A stretch of DNA of 64,000 nt from CAVYVZ01 sp963772065. GTDB lineage: Bacteria; Acidobacteriota; Vicinamibacteria; Vicinamibacterales; UBA2999. Positions 34,385-42,719 of the stretch are shown piece after piece (within the stretch, counting starts at the first letter, position 1; the number at the start of each line of letters is the position of its first letter). The notes under the pieces were generated by a model. That model was given only the letters and a program-made list of their open reading frames with translations. It made no database searches and was not told the DNA's origin. The position numbers and the translations under genes are program-made. The stretch covers positions 248,001 through 312,000 of the forward strand of contig CAVYVZ010000008.1 in the NCBI GenBank assembly GCA_963772065.1, given 5' to 3'.

Positions 34385-35420
34385 GATCAGCAACTCGCGA
34401 TTTCTGAAAGCGTGCCGGCGCGAGCCCGTGGACGCGACGCCTGTGTGGTTCATGCGTCAGGCGGGACGGTACATGGCGGAGTATCGCGCGCTGCGTGAAA
34501 AGCACTCGCTCCTCGAGCTCTGTCGCGAGCCCGATCTCGCCACCGAGGTGACCCTTCAGCCCGTGCGTCGCATCGAGGTGGACGCGGCGATTCTGTTTTC
34601 CGATCTTCTGCTTCCGCTCGAGCCGATGGGATTGCCATTCGACTTCGTCAAAGGCGAGGGCCCCCAGCTCGAGCGCCCGATTGAATCGCCGGCCGACATC
34701 GATCGTCTCAAGGACTTCGAGCCTCGGGAAAAGCTCGGACACGTCCTCGAGGCGATCCGGCAGGTGCAGCGCGAGCTCGCCGGACGGGTTCCACTCATCG
34801 GCTTCGCGGGCGCCCCGTTCACGCTCGCCTCGTACGCGATCGAGGGCGGACACTCCAACAACTTCGCGCGAACGAAGTCGCTGATGTACGGCCACCCCGA
34901 CGCGTGGCATCGCCTGTGTGCGCGCCTCGCCGGTCTCGTGGGAGACTATTTGCTCGCGCAGATCGAGGCCGGCGTGAATGCCGTTCAGGTCTTCGACTCC
35001 TGGGTCGGCGCGCTGAGCCCGTCGGACTACCGCGAGTTCGTGCAGCCGCATACCAAACGGATCTTCGAGATCGTCGGCCGCCGCGTCCCGACGATTCACT
35101 TCGGGACCGCCACGTCGACACTTCTCGAGGACCTCCGCGACGCGGGCGGCGACGTCATCGGCCTCGATTGGCGTATTCCACTGGACGAAGGCTGGCAGCG
35201 AGTCGGACACGACCGGGCCATCCAGGGCAATCTCGATCCGACGCTGCTGCTCGGCCCGGTGTCGCGCCTCGTCGACGCGGCCGACGAGGTGCTCGCGCGC
35301 GCGGCGGGACGGCCGGGACACATCTTCAATCTGGGCCACGGGATCCTTCCAAGTACGCCCCCCGAGCACGTGCAGATGCTGGCGCGGCACGTGCACAGCC
35401 GGTCGCGTCGATTCACGTGA
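34383..35420 (+). CDS. hemE: Uroporphyrinogen decarboxylase
   Basis: Converts uroporphyrinogen III to coproporphyrinogen III in haem synthesis, in the cytosol. A 345-residue (beta/alpha)8 enzyme with the first signature PVWFMRQAGRYMAEYR (conserved Arg residues), the substrate-binding FSDLL (Asp of the active site), the second signature GFAGAPFTLASYAIEGG, and the C-terminal NLGHGILPSTPPEHV. Its stop overlaps the GTG start of the protoporphyrinogen oxidase gene as GTGA, so the two haem genes are translationally coupled. Confidence 0.97.
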   Translation: MISNSRFLKACRREPVDATPVWFMRQAGRYMAEYRALREKHSLLELCREPDLATEVTLQPVRRIEVDAAILFSDLLLPLEPMGLPFDFVKGEGPQLERPIESPADIDRLKDFEPREKLGHVLEAIRQVQRELAGRVPLIGFAGAPFTLASYAIEGGHSNNFARTKSLMYGHPDAWHRLCARLAGLVGDYLLAQIEAGVNAVQVFDSWVGALSPSDYREFVQPHTKRIFEIVGRRVPTIHFGTATSTLLEDLRDAGGDVIGLDWRIPLDEGWQRVGHDRAIQGNLDPTLLLGPVSRLVDAADEVLARAAGRPGHIFNLGHGILPSTPPEHVQMLARHVHSRSRRFT

Positions 35421-36850
35421 CGCACGCGGTCGACGTGGCCATCGTTGGCGGCGGCATCTCGGGGCTCGCGGGCGCCTGGGAACTGCAGCAGCGCGGCCTC
35501 GCCGCCTGCGTCCTCGAGGGATCGCCGCGAGCCGGCGGCGTCATTCAGACGGACCGCTTCGACGGGTGGACGATCGATGCGGGTCCCGACTCGCTGCTCG
35601 TGCAGAAGCCCGCTGCTGTGTCGCTCTGTCGCGAGCTCGGGATCGCGAGCCGTCTGGTCCCCACGCTGACGCCCCGAATTGCGTATGTGCTTCGCGACGG
35701 CCGCCTGCATCCGCTGCTCGAAGGATCGGCGCTTGGCTTTCCCATCCGGCTGATGCCGCTCGCGAGGTCGACGCTGTTCACCGCCGCCGGCAAGATGCGC
35801 ATGGGCCTCGAGATGGTGGTGCCCAGGCGGGCGACCGACCCTTCGACCGCGCTCGGCACGGGCCCTTCGACCGGGCTCACTGTGGACGACGAGTCGATTG
35901 CGTCGTTCGTGCGGCGACGGTTCGGTCAGGAAGCCGTCGACTACCTTGCCGAGCCGCTGCTGGCCGGCATTCACGCCGGGGACGTCGAGCGACTCTCGAC
36001 GAAGGCGTTGTTTCCGCGGCTGCTCGACGTCGAGCGCACGCACGGCAGCGTGATTCGTGGTTTCCGCGCGCTGCACGTCACGCCCTCGTCGCAGGGCGCG
36101 TTCGTGTCGCTGCCGGGAGGGCTCACGGAGCTGGTCGACTCGTTGGCGGCCGCGCTCGCGCCCGGCACGATTCGCGTGGACGCGCGCGTCTCAGAGCTTC
36201 GCAGGGCGAACGGGTTCGCGATCGAAGTCCCGGGCGGCACCGTGCACGCTCGCGCCGTGATCCTGGCAGTGCCCGCATACGCCGCCGCGGCGCTGCTGCG
36301 TGCCATCGACACCACGCTCGCCGGTCTGTGCGAGACGATTCCGTACGCATCGACCGCCACGGTCGCCTTCGGGTACCGCCGCGAGCAGGTCGACCATCCG
36401 CTGAACGGCAGCGGGTTCGTCGTGCCGCGCGTGGAACGCAGCCCCCTCCTGGCGGCCACGTGGGTGACGTCGAAGTGGCCGGGGCGCGCGCCCGAGGGTC
36501 ATGTGCTGCTTCGCGCGTTTCTCGGGGGCGGGCGCGACCCCCACCGGCTCGACCGATCAGGTGGCGAGCTGATCGACGCCGCGCGTAACGAGCTCGCGGA
36601 GCTGCTGCGGATCAGCGGTGACCCGGCATTCGAGCCGCGCCTCTACCGGTGGACGCGTCAGAGTCCTCAGTACGAGGTCGGACATCTCGATCGCGTCGCG
36701 GCGATCGAGCGCCACCTGTCAACGGTGCCAGGCCTCTTCGTCGCCGGGAGCGGCTTCCGCGCGATCGGGATCCCCGACTGTGTTCAGGACGGCCGCATCC
36801 AGGCGGCGCGTGCGGCAGAGTTCGTTGCGGCTTCGACGCGCTCAGTCTGA
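35417..36850 (+). CDS. hemY: Protoporphyrinogen oxidase (HemY/HemG type)
   Basis: FAD enzyme that oxidises (copro/proto)porphyrinogen in haem synthesis. The N-terminal FAD motif is VAIVGGGISGLAGAWEL, with AGGVIQTD after it, and the C-terminal FAD motif is GLFVAGSGFRAIGIPDCVQDG. GTG 35417 overlaps the hemE stop. Length is 477 residues. In the middle there is a low-complexity insert (TDPSTALGTGPSTGLTVDDE) encoded by two 24-nt repeat units, between a conserved basic region (MVVPRR) and DESIASFVRRRFG. The insert is in frame and seems tolerated. Confidence 0.93.
   Translation: MTHAVDVAIVGGGISGLAGAWELQQRGLAACVLEGSPRAGGVIQTDRFDGWTIDAGPDSLLVQKPAAVSLCRELGIASRLVPTLTPRIAYVLRDGRLHPLLEGSALGFPIRLMPLARSTLFTAAGKMRMGLEMVVPRRATDPSTALGTGPSTGLTVDDESIASFVRRRFGQEAVDYLAEPLLAGIHAGDVERLSTKALFPRLLDVERTHGSVIRGFRALHVTPSSQGAFVSLPGGLTELVDSLAAALAPGTIRVDARVSELRRANGFAIEVPGGTVHARAVILAVPAYAAAALLRAIDTTLAGLCETIPYASTATVAFGYRREQVDHPLNGSGFVVPRVERSPLLAATWVTSKWPGRAPEGHVLLRAFLGGGRDPHRLDRSGGELIDAARNELAELLRISGDPAFEPRLYRWTRQSPQYEVGHLDRVAAIERHLSTVPGLFVAGSGFRAIGIPDCVQDGRIQAARAAEFVAASTRSV
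35839..35878. repeat. Two direct 24-nt units inserted in frame in hemY
   Basis: CCCTTCGACCGCGCTC (35839-35854) and CCCTTCGACCGGGCTC (35863-35878) match at 15 of 16 positions, with a period of 24 nt (8 codons). The first word resembles the widespread CCCTTCGACAAGCTC-type dispersed repeat of other genomes. They encode PSTALGT and PSTGLT. Confidence 0.8.
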
Positions 36851-36858
36851 GAAAGCTT

Positions 36859-36990
36859 GGCCACGAAGCACGAAGATCACGAAGAATGATGCATTGAACG
36901 CGTTCGACTGGCTGGCGTGCCGCCTGCTAAGCAGGCCGGCCAGTCGAACGCGTCTTCGTGTGCTTCGTGTGCTTCGTGTTCTTCGTGGCC
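36859..36990. repeat. Nested CACGAAG-word hairpin with inner 14-bp perfect stem
   Basis: Outer arms are GGCCACGAAGCACGAAG... (from 36859) and ...CTTCGTGTTCTTCGTGGCC (to 36990), imperfect. Inside lies a perfect 14-bp stem, CGCGTTCGACTGGC (36899-36912) with its complement 36939-36952, and at the core a 6-bp hairpin GCCTGCtaaGCAGGC (36922-36936). The element starts 8 nt after the hemY stop and leaves about 35 nt before the O-methyltransferase start. It is the most elaborately nested of the word hairpins. Confidence 0.9.
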
Positions 36991-37025
36991 ATGCTTGCCG
37001 GCGGACGAAGCGGTACAATCCGCTG

Positions 37026-37685
37026 ATGCCTCGGGAATCTACATTGAAGATACGAATCGTTGCGTTGTGTTTCGTGTGTTTCGTGTGTTTCGTGGTTGAA
37101 GATCGCGCGCAGACGCGACCAGCCGGAGCACTGACTCCGCAGATCGAATCGGTCCTCAAATCGATCAAGGCCGTTGACAAGGGTCAGCTCGCGGTCTCCG
37201 AAGAGGACGGACGCTTCCTGCGCGTGCTCGTCGCGACGCGCGGCGCGAAATCGGTCCTCGAGATCGGCGCGGCAAGCGGCTACAGCGGAATCTGGCTCGG
37301 CCTCGGGGCGCGCGAGAGCGGCGGCAAGGTCGTGGCCATCGAGTACGATCCGCAGCGGGCGCTCGAGGCGGCCGCCAACGTCAAGAAGGCCGGCCTCGAC
37401 GATGTCGTGCGCGTCGTACATGCCGACGCCTTCAAGGAGATCCCCAGACTGTCGGGTGCGTTCGACCTGGTGTTCCTCGACGCGTGGAAGCCCGACTACA
37501 AGCGGTTCTTCGACCTCGTCTTTCCGCGCCTCAATACCGGCGGCCTCTTCGTCGCGCACAACGTCGTCAACAAGAAGAACGAGATGACGCCGTTCCTCGA
37601 CACGATCCATTCCCATCCCGGATTGTTCACCACGATCGTGTCGCCCTCGGGCGAGGGGATGTCGCTGTCGTACAAAACACGATGA
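37026..37685 (+). CDS. Secreted class I O-methyltransferase (COMT/catechol-type)
   Basis: A 219-residue SAM-dependent O-methyltransferase. The mature part has VLEIGAASGYSGIWLGLG (motif I), VVAIEYDPQRA (acidic motif II), DLVFLDAWKPDY (metal-binding Asp region) and VAHNVVNKK with the catalytic-loop Asn. The N-terminus is hydrophobic (IRIVALCFVCFVCFVVEDRAQ) and looks like a signal or anchor; its core is coded by three perfect 9-nt words of the dispersed hairpin family. Export of a SAM enzyme is odd, so the segment may be an anchor. ATG 37026; the stop overlaps the arginase start as ATGA. Confidence 0.85.
   Translation: MPRESTLKIRIVALCFVCFVCFVVEDRAQTRPAGALTPQIESVLKSIKAVDKGQLAVSEEDGRFLRVLVATRGAKSVLEIGAASGYSGIWLGLGARESGGKVVAIEYDPQRALEAAANVKKAGLDDVVRVVHADAFKEIPRLSGAFDLVFLDAWKPDYKRFFDLVFPRLNTGGLFVAHNVVNKKNEMTPFLDTIHSHPGLFTTIVSPSGEGMSLSYKTR
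37066..37092 (+). repeat. Three tandem TGTGTTTCG words in a signal-peptide coding region
   Basis: TGTGTTTCG occurs three times without change (37066-37074, 37075-37083, 37084-37092), then TGGTTG. They encode CFVCFVCFV in the hydrophobic N-terminus of the O-methyltransferase. The last part TTTCGTGGTTG is identical to the right arm end of the hairpin at 27134-27187. Confidence 0.9.
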
Positions 37686-38590
37686 AGGCGGTCCACCTGA
37701 TCGGCGTCCCGCTCGACCTCGGCGCCGGACGCCGGGGTGTGGACATGGGGCCATCCGCGTTTCGGATCGCGGGCATGCGGGACCAGATCGCGGCGCTCGG
37801 CTATGCCGTGACGGACAAAGGCGATCTCCCGGCGCCGATCCCTGAAACCAGGAGGCCCGAGCACGTCAACAAGAAGTACGCGAAGGAGATTGGCAAGGTC
37901 TGTCAGAAGCTGTACGAAGTTGCGCTGAAGTCGCTCGAGGACGCGGCGTTGCCGCTGGTGCTCGGTGGCGACCACAGCCTGGCGGCGGGCTCCGTCGCCG
38001 CGAGCGCGGCGTTCGTGCGCAAGACACAGCAGAAGCCGCTCGGGTTGATTTGGGTCGACGCGCATGGCGACATGAATACGCCGGAGACGACGAGCAGCGG
38101 CAATGTCCACGGCATGCCGCTCGCGGCGCTCCTCGGCCACGAGCCGATCGAGCTCTCGGCGATCGGCGGATCGCCCTCCGTACTGCCGCAGCACACCGTG
38201 CTCGTCGGCATCCGCAACCTGGACGATCAGGAGAAAGCACAGATTCGCGAGGCCGGCGTCCACGTCTTCACGATGAAGGACATCGACCGTGACGGCATCG
38301 CAAAAGTCGCCGAGCGCGCCCTCGCCGTCGCCAGCGAAGGCACGGGCGGCATCCATGTGTCATTCGATCTCGACGTCTGCGATCCGGCGATTGCTCCCGG
38401 CGTCGGCACCCCCGTCAAGGGAGGCTTCGACTACCGCGAAGCCCACATGATCATGGAGATGCTGGCCGACAGCCGCCGGCTCGTTGCCTTCGATTTGGTG
38501 GAGCTGAATCCAACGCTGGATGTGCGGAACGCGACAGCGGAGTTTGGAACGGAGCTCGCCCTCTCAGCCCTTGGGAAGGGCATTCTCTGA
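37682..38590 (+). CDS. Arginase
   Basis: Hydrolyses arginine to ornithine and urea; cytosolic, di-manganese enzyme. A 302-residue ureohydrolase with metal-site motifs LGGDHSLAAGS, WVDAHGDMNTPETTSSGNVHGMPL (partly cited: DAHGD and NVHG), and HVSFDLDVCDPAIAPGVGTP, which together fit arginase better than agmatinase. ATG 37682 overlaps the O-methyltransferase stop. The 3' end overlaps the convergent receiver gene by 27 nt. The Mn2+ need gives a thematic link to the Mn2+ riboswitch near the right end, but only by inference. Confidence 0.93.
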   Translation: MKAVHLIGVPLDLGAGRRGVDMGPSAFRIAGMRDQIAALGYAVTDKGDLPAPIPETRRPEHVNKKYAKEIGKVCQKLYEVALKSLEDAALPLVLGGDHSLAAGSVAASAAFVRKTQQKPLGLIWVDAHGDMNTPETTSSGNVHGMPLAALLGHEPIELSAIGGSPSVLPQHTVLVGIRNLDDQEKAQIREAGVHVFTMKDIDRDGIAKVAERALAVASEGTGGIHVSFDLDVCDPAIAPGVGTPVKGGFDYREAHMIMEMLADSRRLVAFDLVELNPTLDVRNATAEFGTELALSALGKGIL

Positions 38591-38971
38591 GCGGCTCAAC
38601 ATCTCCTCCAGCTGTTCGAGGAGCATGGTGAGGGAATAGGGCTTCTCAACGATGCGCGTCCGGGGCCGCAGACGCTCGAGCTCACTGCTTTCCGCGCGCA
38701 TCCCCGAGAAGATGATGACCGGTACCCGCGCGGGGATCTTGACGATCACGTCGCGTCCGGAACCCTGCTTCAGGCACAGGTCCACGATTGCCGCGTCGGG
38801 CCGCCGTGCGCTCAGCAACTCGAGCGCGCCCTGAACGCTGTCCGCGCACACGACCGCAAAGCCCCGCATCTGCAGGAACTGCTCGAGCGGGTTCCGAATG
38901 CCAGGCTCGTCCTCCACGACCAGGACCAGACGAGGACCGCCCGCCTTTGGCGGCGTCGAACCGGGGCGCAT
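38564..38971 (-). CDS. Response regulator receiver-domain protein
   Basis: A 135-residue receiver domain with RLVLVVEDEPGIRNPL (acidic residues), the phospho-Asp in DAAIVDLCLKQGSGRD, VPVIIFSGMR (Ser in place of Thr), and IVEKPYSLTML (Lys and Pro). No output domain. ATG 38971 was chosen; the frame upstream is not coding. It converges on and overlaps the arginase gene by 27 nt, and is divergent from the secreted kinase-like gene, 72 nt away. Confidence 0.88.
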   Translation of the reverse strand: MRPGSTPPKAGGPRLVLVVEDEPGIRNPLEQFLQMRGFAVVCADSVQGALELLSARRPDAAIVDLCLKQGSGRDVIVKIPARVPVIIFSGMRAESSELERLRPRTRIVEKPYSLTMLLEQLEEMLSRSENALPKG

Positions 38972-39043
38972 GACGCGTGTATCGGCCTCCTGCGCGTCCG
39001 ACCTTAACACGCCAGCCTCAGCTTGCCACCCGAAGGGGGCACT

Positions 39044-40201
39044 GTGGCGTGCAGCTTGCTCAGTTTCTCTGCCGTGCGTCGACGGCTTGCCACCGCGTTG
39101 CTCGTTGCCCTGCTCGCGATCGGCGCCTCCGCGTGGGTGCTGGCGACGGAGCACAGCGAGCGGGTCCATGCAGCAGGCGCCGCGCCGCGACCCGAATTGA
39201 AATGGCCCCTGAGCCCGGGAAATGCCAGCGCGGTCCGGCAGGATGCGCTCCGCCGGGCGCAGTTTCGAACCGGGGTGGCAAACCCGACGCTCGACGTCGG
39301 CACGCTCGAAGCTCCTTTGACGTGCCGGTTCCTTGCCGAAGCGCCGACCGGGACGTCGGCAAAGTTCGACTGCGTGCTCCCGAGCGGCGAAGTCGTGAAG
39401 GTCAAGTACGGAAGGAACCCGGAAGTTGCGGCGGAAGTCGCCGCCACACGGTTGGTGGAGGCGCTCGGCTTTGCCGCCGATCGGATGACGATTACGCCGC
39501 GGGTGCGATGCGACGGCTGCCCGCGTTTCCCGTTCTTCGCCATGCGGCTTCTGGAGTTCACGGGGCTGCGCACACGCTATCCCCCACACGGAAGCGACGA
39601 TGGATACTCCGACTTCGAGTGGGTGGCTGTCGAGCGCAAATTCCCGGCGGCGGCGATCGAAACCATCGACGGCAAGGGCTGGGCGTGGTGGGAGCTCAAG
39701 CACGTGGACCCGCGCATCGGCGCGCCGCGCGAGGATCTCGACGCGCTCCGCCTGCTCGCGGTCTTTCTCGCGCACTGGGACAACAAGGCGGAGAATCAGC
39801 GCCTCGTCTGCCTCGACGAACCGGCCGCCCTCGATCGTCCGTGCGTTCGGCCCCTGGCGATGATGCAGGACCTCGGTGCGACGTTCGGACCGTCAAAGCT
39901 GAATCTCCACCGGTGGCACGACTTGCCGGTCTGGGCGGACCGCGCTTCGTGCACCGTCTCCATGCGACACCTGCCGTGGAGTGGCGCCACGTTTCCCGAC
40001 GCGCAAATCAGCGAGGCGGGCCGCGCGCACCTGGCGCGCCGGCTCATGGCGATCACAGACGATGACGTGCGCGCGCTGTTCCAGGCAGCGCGATTTCCCG
40101 AGCACTACAGCGCCACGGATGACGCCAAGGACCTCGAGGCCTGGACAGCCGCCTTCCGCTATCGCGTCGAGCAGATCGCGTCGGCGACCTGCCCGACGTA
40201 G
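39044..40201 (+). CDS. Exported protein with kinase-like catalytic motifs
   Basis: A 385-residue protein with an N-terminal signal or anchor helix (LATALLVALLAIGASAWVLA, 15-34). GTG 39044 has GAAGGGGG about 6 nt upstream. The body resembles the HipA/phosphatidylinositol-kinase-like protein kinase fold: a candidate ATP Lys in EVVKVKYG (Lys119/Lys121), a Glu helix EVAAEVAATRLVEALG, a catalytic-loop-like AHWDNKAENQ (His244, Asp246, Lys248, Asn251), and a metal-binding-loop-like MQDLGATFG (Asp276). An extracytoplasmic Cys pair (RCDGC, 155-159) follows the first lobe. Kinase assignment is inference from motif order; I do not recognise a named family. Confidence 0.72.
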   Translation: MACSLLSFSAVRRRLATALLVALLAIGASAWVLATEHSERVHAAGAAPRPELKWPLSPGNASAVRQDALRRAQFRTGVANPTLDVGTLEAPLTCRFLAEAPTGTSAKFDCVLPSGEVVKVKYGRNPEVAAEVAATRLVEALGFAADRMTITPRVRCDGCPRFPFFAMRLLEFTGLRTRYPPHGSDDGYSDFEWVAVERKFPAAAIETIDGKGWAWWELKHVDPRIGAPREDLDALRLLAVFLAHWDNKAENQRLVCLDEPAALDRPCVRPLAMMQDLGATFGPSKLNLHRWHDLPVWADRASCTVSMRHLPWSGATFPDAQISEAGRAHLARRLMAITDDDVRALFQAARFPEHYSATDDAKDLEAWTAAFRYRVEQIASATCPT

Positions 40202-40217
40202 CCGACGCCACATCGCG

Positions 40218-42719
40218 TCATTCGTATCGAAGGGCGAGGATCGGATCGATTCGGCTCGCTCGCTGAGCAGGGATCAGGCCGGCCGCGGCGGATACGATCG
40301 CCAGGAGCGCGACCGTCGCGCCGCCAATCCAGGGATCGTTCGCCTGAATGCCGTAGAGCTGCGACGACACATATTGTCCGAGGCCCATCGCCGTCGGAAT
40401 GCCGATCGCAAGGCCGATCGTCAGCAGCACGATCACTTCTCTCATCACCAGCCAGATGACGCCGGCGCGTTGCGCGCCGAGCGCGAGACGAAGTCCAAGC
40501 TCCTTCCTTCGCCGCGCAACAACGAACGCCATGACGCCATACAGACCCACGGAGGCGAGTACCGTCGCCAACAAACCAAATCCGGCGGACAGAAGCGCGA
40601 TCAACCGCTCCGTGAGGAGCGTTTCATCCAGCTGCGCCTCCAGCGTCTTCATCCGGTACACGGGCATCGACGGATCGAGCTGCTTCACCTCATGTCGAAA
40701 CGGACCATACGCGCTGGCCGAAGGTGTCGTGGTCCGAACGTAGAACGTCGCGCCCCCTTTACCCCACTTTGGAACGAAGACCTGGCGACGGACGCCTTCA
40801 CGGGGACCTTCATAGAGTGAATCGGCGACCACGCCGACGATTTCGATGGTCAACTTCGTGTCCGGACCGGTGCCCCACCCGAGGCGTCGACCGAGTGCGC
40901 TCTTGCCTTTGAAGAAATGCTCGGCGAAGCGGCGGTTGACGATCGCGACCGTGGCGTCGTCCTTGACGTCCATCCGCGTGAAGTCGCGGCCCTCCAGAAG
41001 CGGAATCTGCATCGTGGCAAAGTAGCCGGGCGACAGCGCGTTCATGAACGCCTGCATGTCTTCGCCGTCGGCGGCGCGGTGACCTTCGACAGACATGGAG
41101 CTGTCCCATTCATTCCCCGCCAGAATGGGGACAGAGGCCAGGCCGGCCGATTTCACGCCTGGCGTCGCTCGGAGACGATCCAGGAGCTGCTCGTAGAAGC
41201 GCACCGTGCGCTCATCGTCGTAGCCACCGAGTTCGGGCGACAGCTGGAAGGTCACCAGATTGTCGAGCGTCACGCCTGTGTCGGTCGTTTGCAGGTTCTG
41301 AAGGCTTCGCACGAACAGGCCCGCGCCAAACAGCAGCAGAAAGCTGAGCGCGACCTGCACGGTCACGAGTCCCTTCCGGACGAACAACGATCCGCCGGCG
41401 CCGGCAATCGATCCCACCGTGTCTTTCAACGTCGTCCAGGGATCCGGCCGGCTCGCACGCATCGCGGGCAGCAGGCCGAAGACGATGCCGGTGACGAACG
41501 TCAGGCCAAACGTGAAGCCCAGGATTCGCAGGTCGGGATACGGGGTGATCAACAGCGGCTGCCCCTCCACCGGGACGAGCGCGATCAGCGCGCGCGTCAG
41601 CACGACGGCCAGCGCGAGCCCCGCGATGCCTCCGAGGCAGGAGAGCAGCAGGCTCTCCGCGAGCAGCTGCTTCACGAGGCGTCCGCGCGACGACCCGAGG
41701 GACAGGCGCACCGCGATTTCCTTCTGTCGCATGAACCCTCGAGCAATCAGGAGATTCGCGACGTTCGCGCAGGCAATGAGCAGCACGAGCCCGACCATGC
41801 ACATCAGCACGATGAGAGCGGTGGAGAAATCGTTTCGCAGCCCTGAAAATCCGATGGCGGCGCCCTCCACGAGCATGCGCCCCTTCATGAACTCCGCTCG
41901 TGAGTAGGCCGACCAGTCCTTCGCTTCCGGCAGCGTCGATTCGTACTGGCGGATCTGCGTGAAGAGGCCCTGCAGGGGCGCCGCCGCCGATTCCACGCTG
42001 TGCCCGGGCTTGAGTCGTCCGAACATCTGCACCCATCGTGATCGGCGGGCATCCATGTGCACCCATGACCAGGTCGGCTGAATGGCGCGCATCATCTGAA
42101 CGGGCACGCGAATCTGGACGGCCTGAGCGGGATCGAGCCCGGCAAACCCTGCAGCCGAGACGCCGACGATGGTCATCGGATGGTTGTTGAGGAGAATTTT
42201 CTTGCCAATGATGCCGGGGTCGCGCGCGAACCGGTTGACCCAGTAGTCGTAACCGAGGACGACGACCGGATGCCCCTGATAGACCTGATCGTCCTCCTGC
42301 GAATGGAAGACGCGGCCAATGGCAGGTTTCACTCCGAGCATCGAAAAGTAGTTGCCGGAGACCATCTCGGCCAGGACGCGTTCCGTCTGGTTGTCAATGC
42401 TGACCGACGCACCGACCAGTCTGCGGCAGAGCACTTCGGCGAGCGGCTCAGCGCGCTTCTGAAAGTCCTGATAGATGGGATACGAGTGCATCCGCGTGCC
42501 CATGTTGCTGCCGTTGTGCGGACCCTCCTGATAGAGCATCACCAGCCGCTCGGGCTCCTTGACCGGCAGCTTTCGCAGGAGCACCTGGTCGAGCAGCGTG
42601 AAGATGGCCGTGTTGGCGCCGATGCCGAGTGCCAGCGACAGGATCGCCACTGTCGCGAAGAGCGGATTGCGGCGGAGGCCGCGAACGGCCAGTCGAAGGT
42701 CAGCGGTTGATGAGTTCAT
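40218..42719 (-). CDS. FtsX/MacB-type permease (ADOP family)
   Basis: An 833-residue inner-membrane protein with two FtsX permease repeats, each preceded by a MacB-type periplasmic domain. The N-terminus reads AVRGLRRNPLFATVAILSLALGIGANTAIF, typical of acidobacterial duplicated permeases; 8 membrane segments are expected. The short N-terminal cytoplasmic prefix domain found in PadR-linked copies is missing. No ATPase gene is adjacent, as usual for this family. Its start region overlaps the 3' end of the metallophosphoesterase gene by 20 nt, so it is the second gene of a two-gene unit. Role is probably export, substrate unknown. Confidence 0.9.
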   Translation of the reverse strand: MNSSTADLRLAVRGLRRNPLFATVAILSLALGIGANTAIFTLLDQVLLRKLPVKEPERLVMLYQEGPHNGSNMGTRMHSYPIYQDFQKRAEPLAEVLCRRLVGASVSIDNQTERVLAEMVSGNYFSMLGVKPAIGRVFHSQEDDQVYQGHPVVVLGYDYWVNRFARDPGIIGKKILLNNHPMTIVGVSAAGFAGLDPAQAVQIRVPVQMMRAIQPTWSWVHMDARRSRWVQMFGRLKPGHSVESAAAPLQGLFTQIRQYESTLPEAKDWSAYSRAEFMKGRMLVEGAAIGFSGLRNDFSTALIVLMCMVGLVLLIACANVANLLIARGFMRQKEIAVRLSLGSSRGRLVKQLLAESLLLSCLGGIAGLALAVVLTRALIALVPVEGQPLLITPYPDLRILGFTFGLTFVTGIVFGLLPAMRASRPDPWTTLKDTVGSIAGAGGSLFVRKGLVTVQVALSFLLLFGAGLFVRSLQNLQTTDTGVTLDNLVTFQLSPELGGYDDERTVRFYEQLLDRLRATPGVKSAGLASVPILAGNEWDSSMSVEGHRAADGEDMQAFMNALSPGYFATMQIPLLEGRDFTRMDVKDDATVAIVNRRFAEHFFKGKSALGRRLGWGTGPDTKLTIEIVGVVADSLYEGPREGVRRQVFVPKWGKGGATFYVRTTTPSASAYGPFRHEVKQLDPSMPVYRMKTLEAQLDETLLTERLIALLSAGFGLLATVLASVGLYGVMAFVVARRRKELGLRLALGAQRAGVIWLVMREVIVLLTIGLAIGIPTAMGLGQYVSSQLYGIQANDPWIGGATVALLAIVSAAAGLIPAQRASRIDPILALRYE

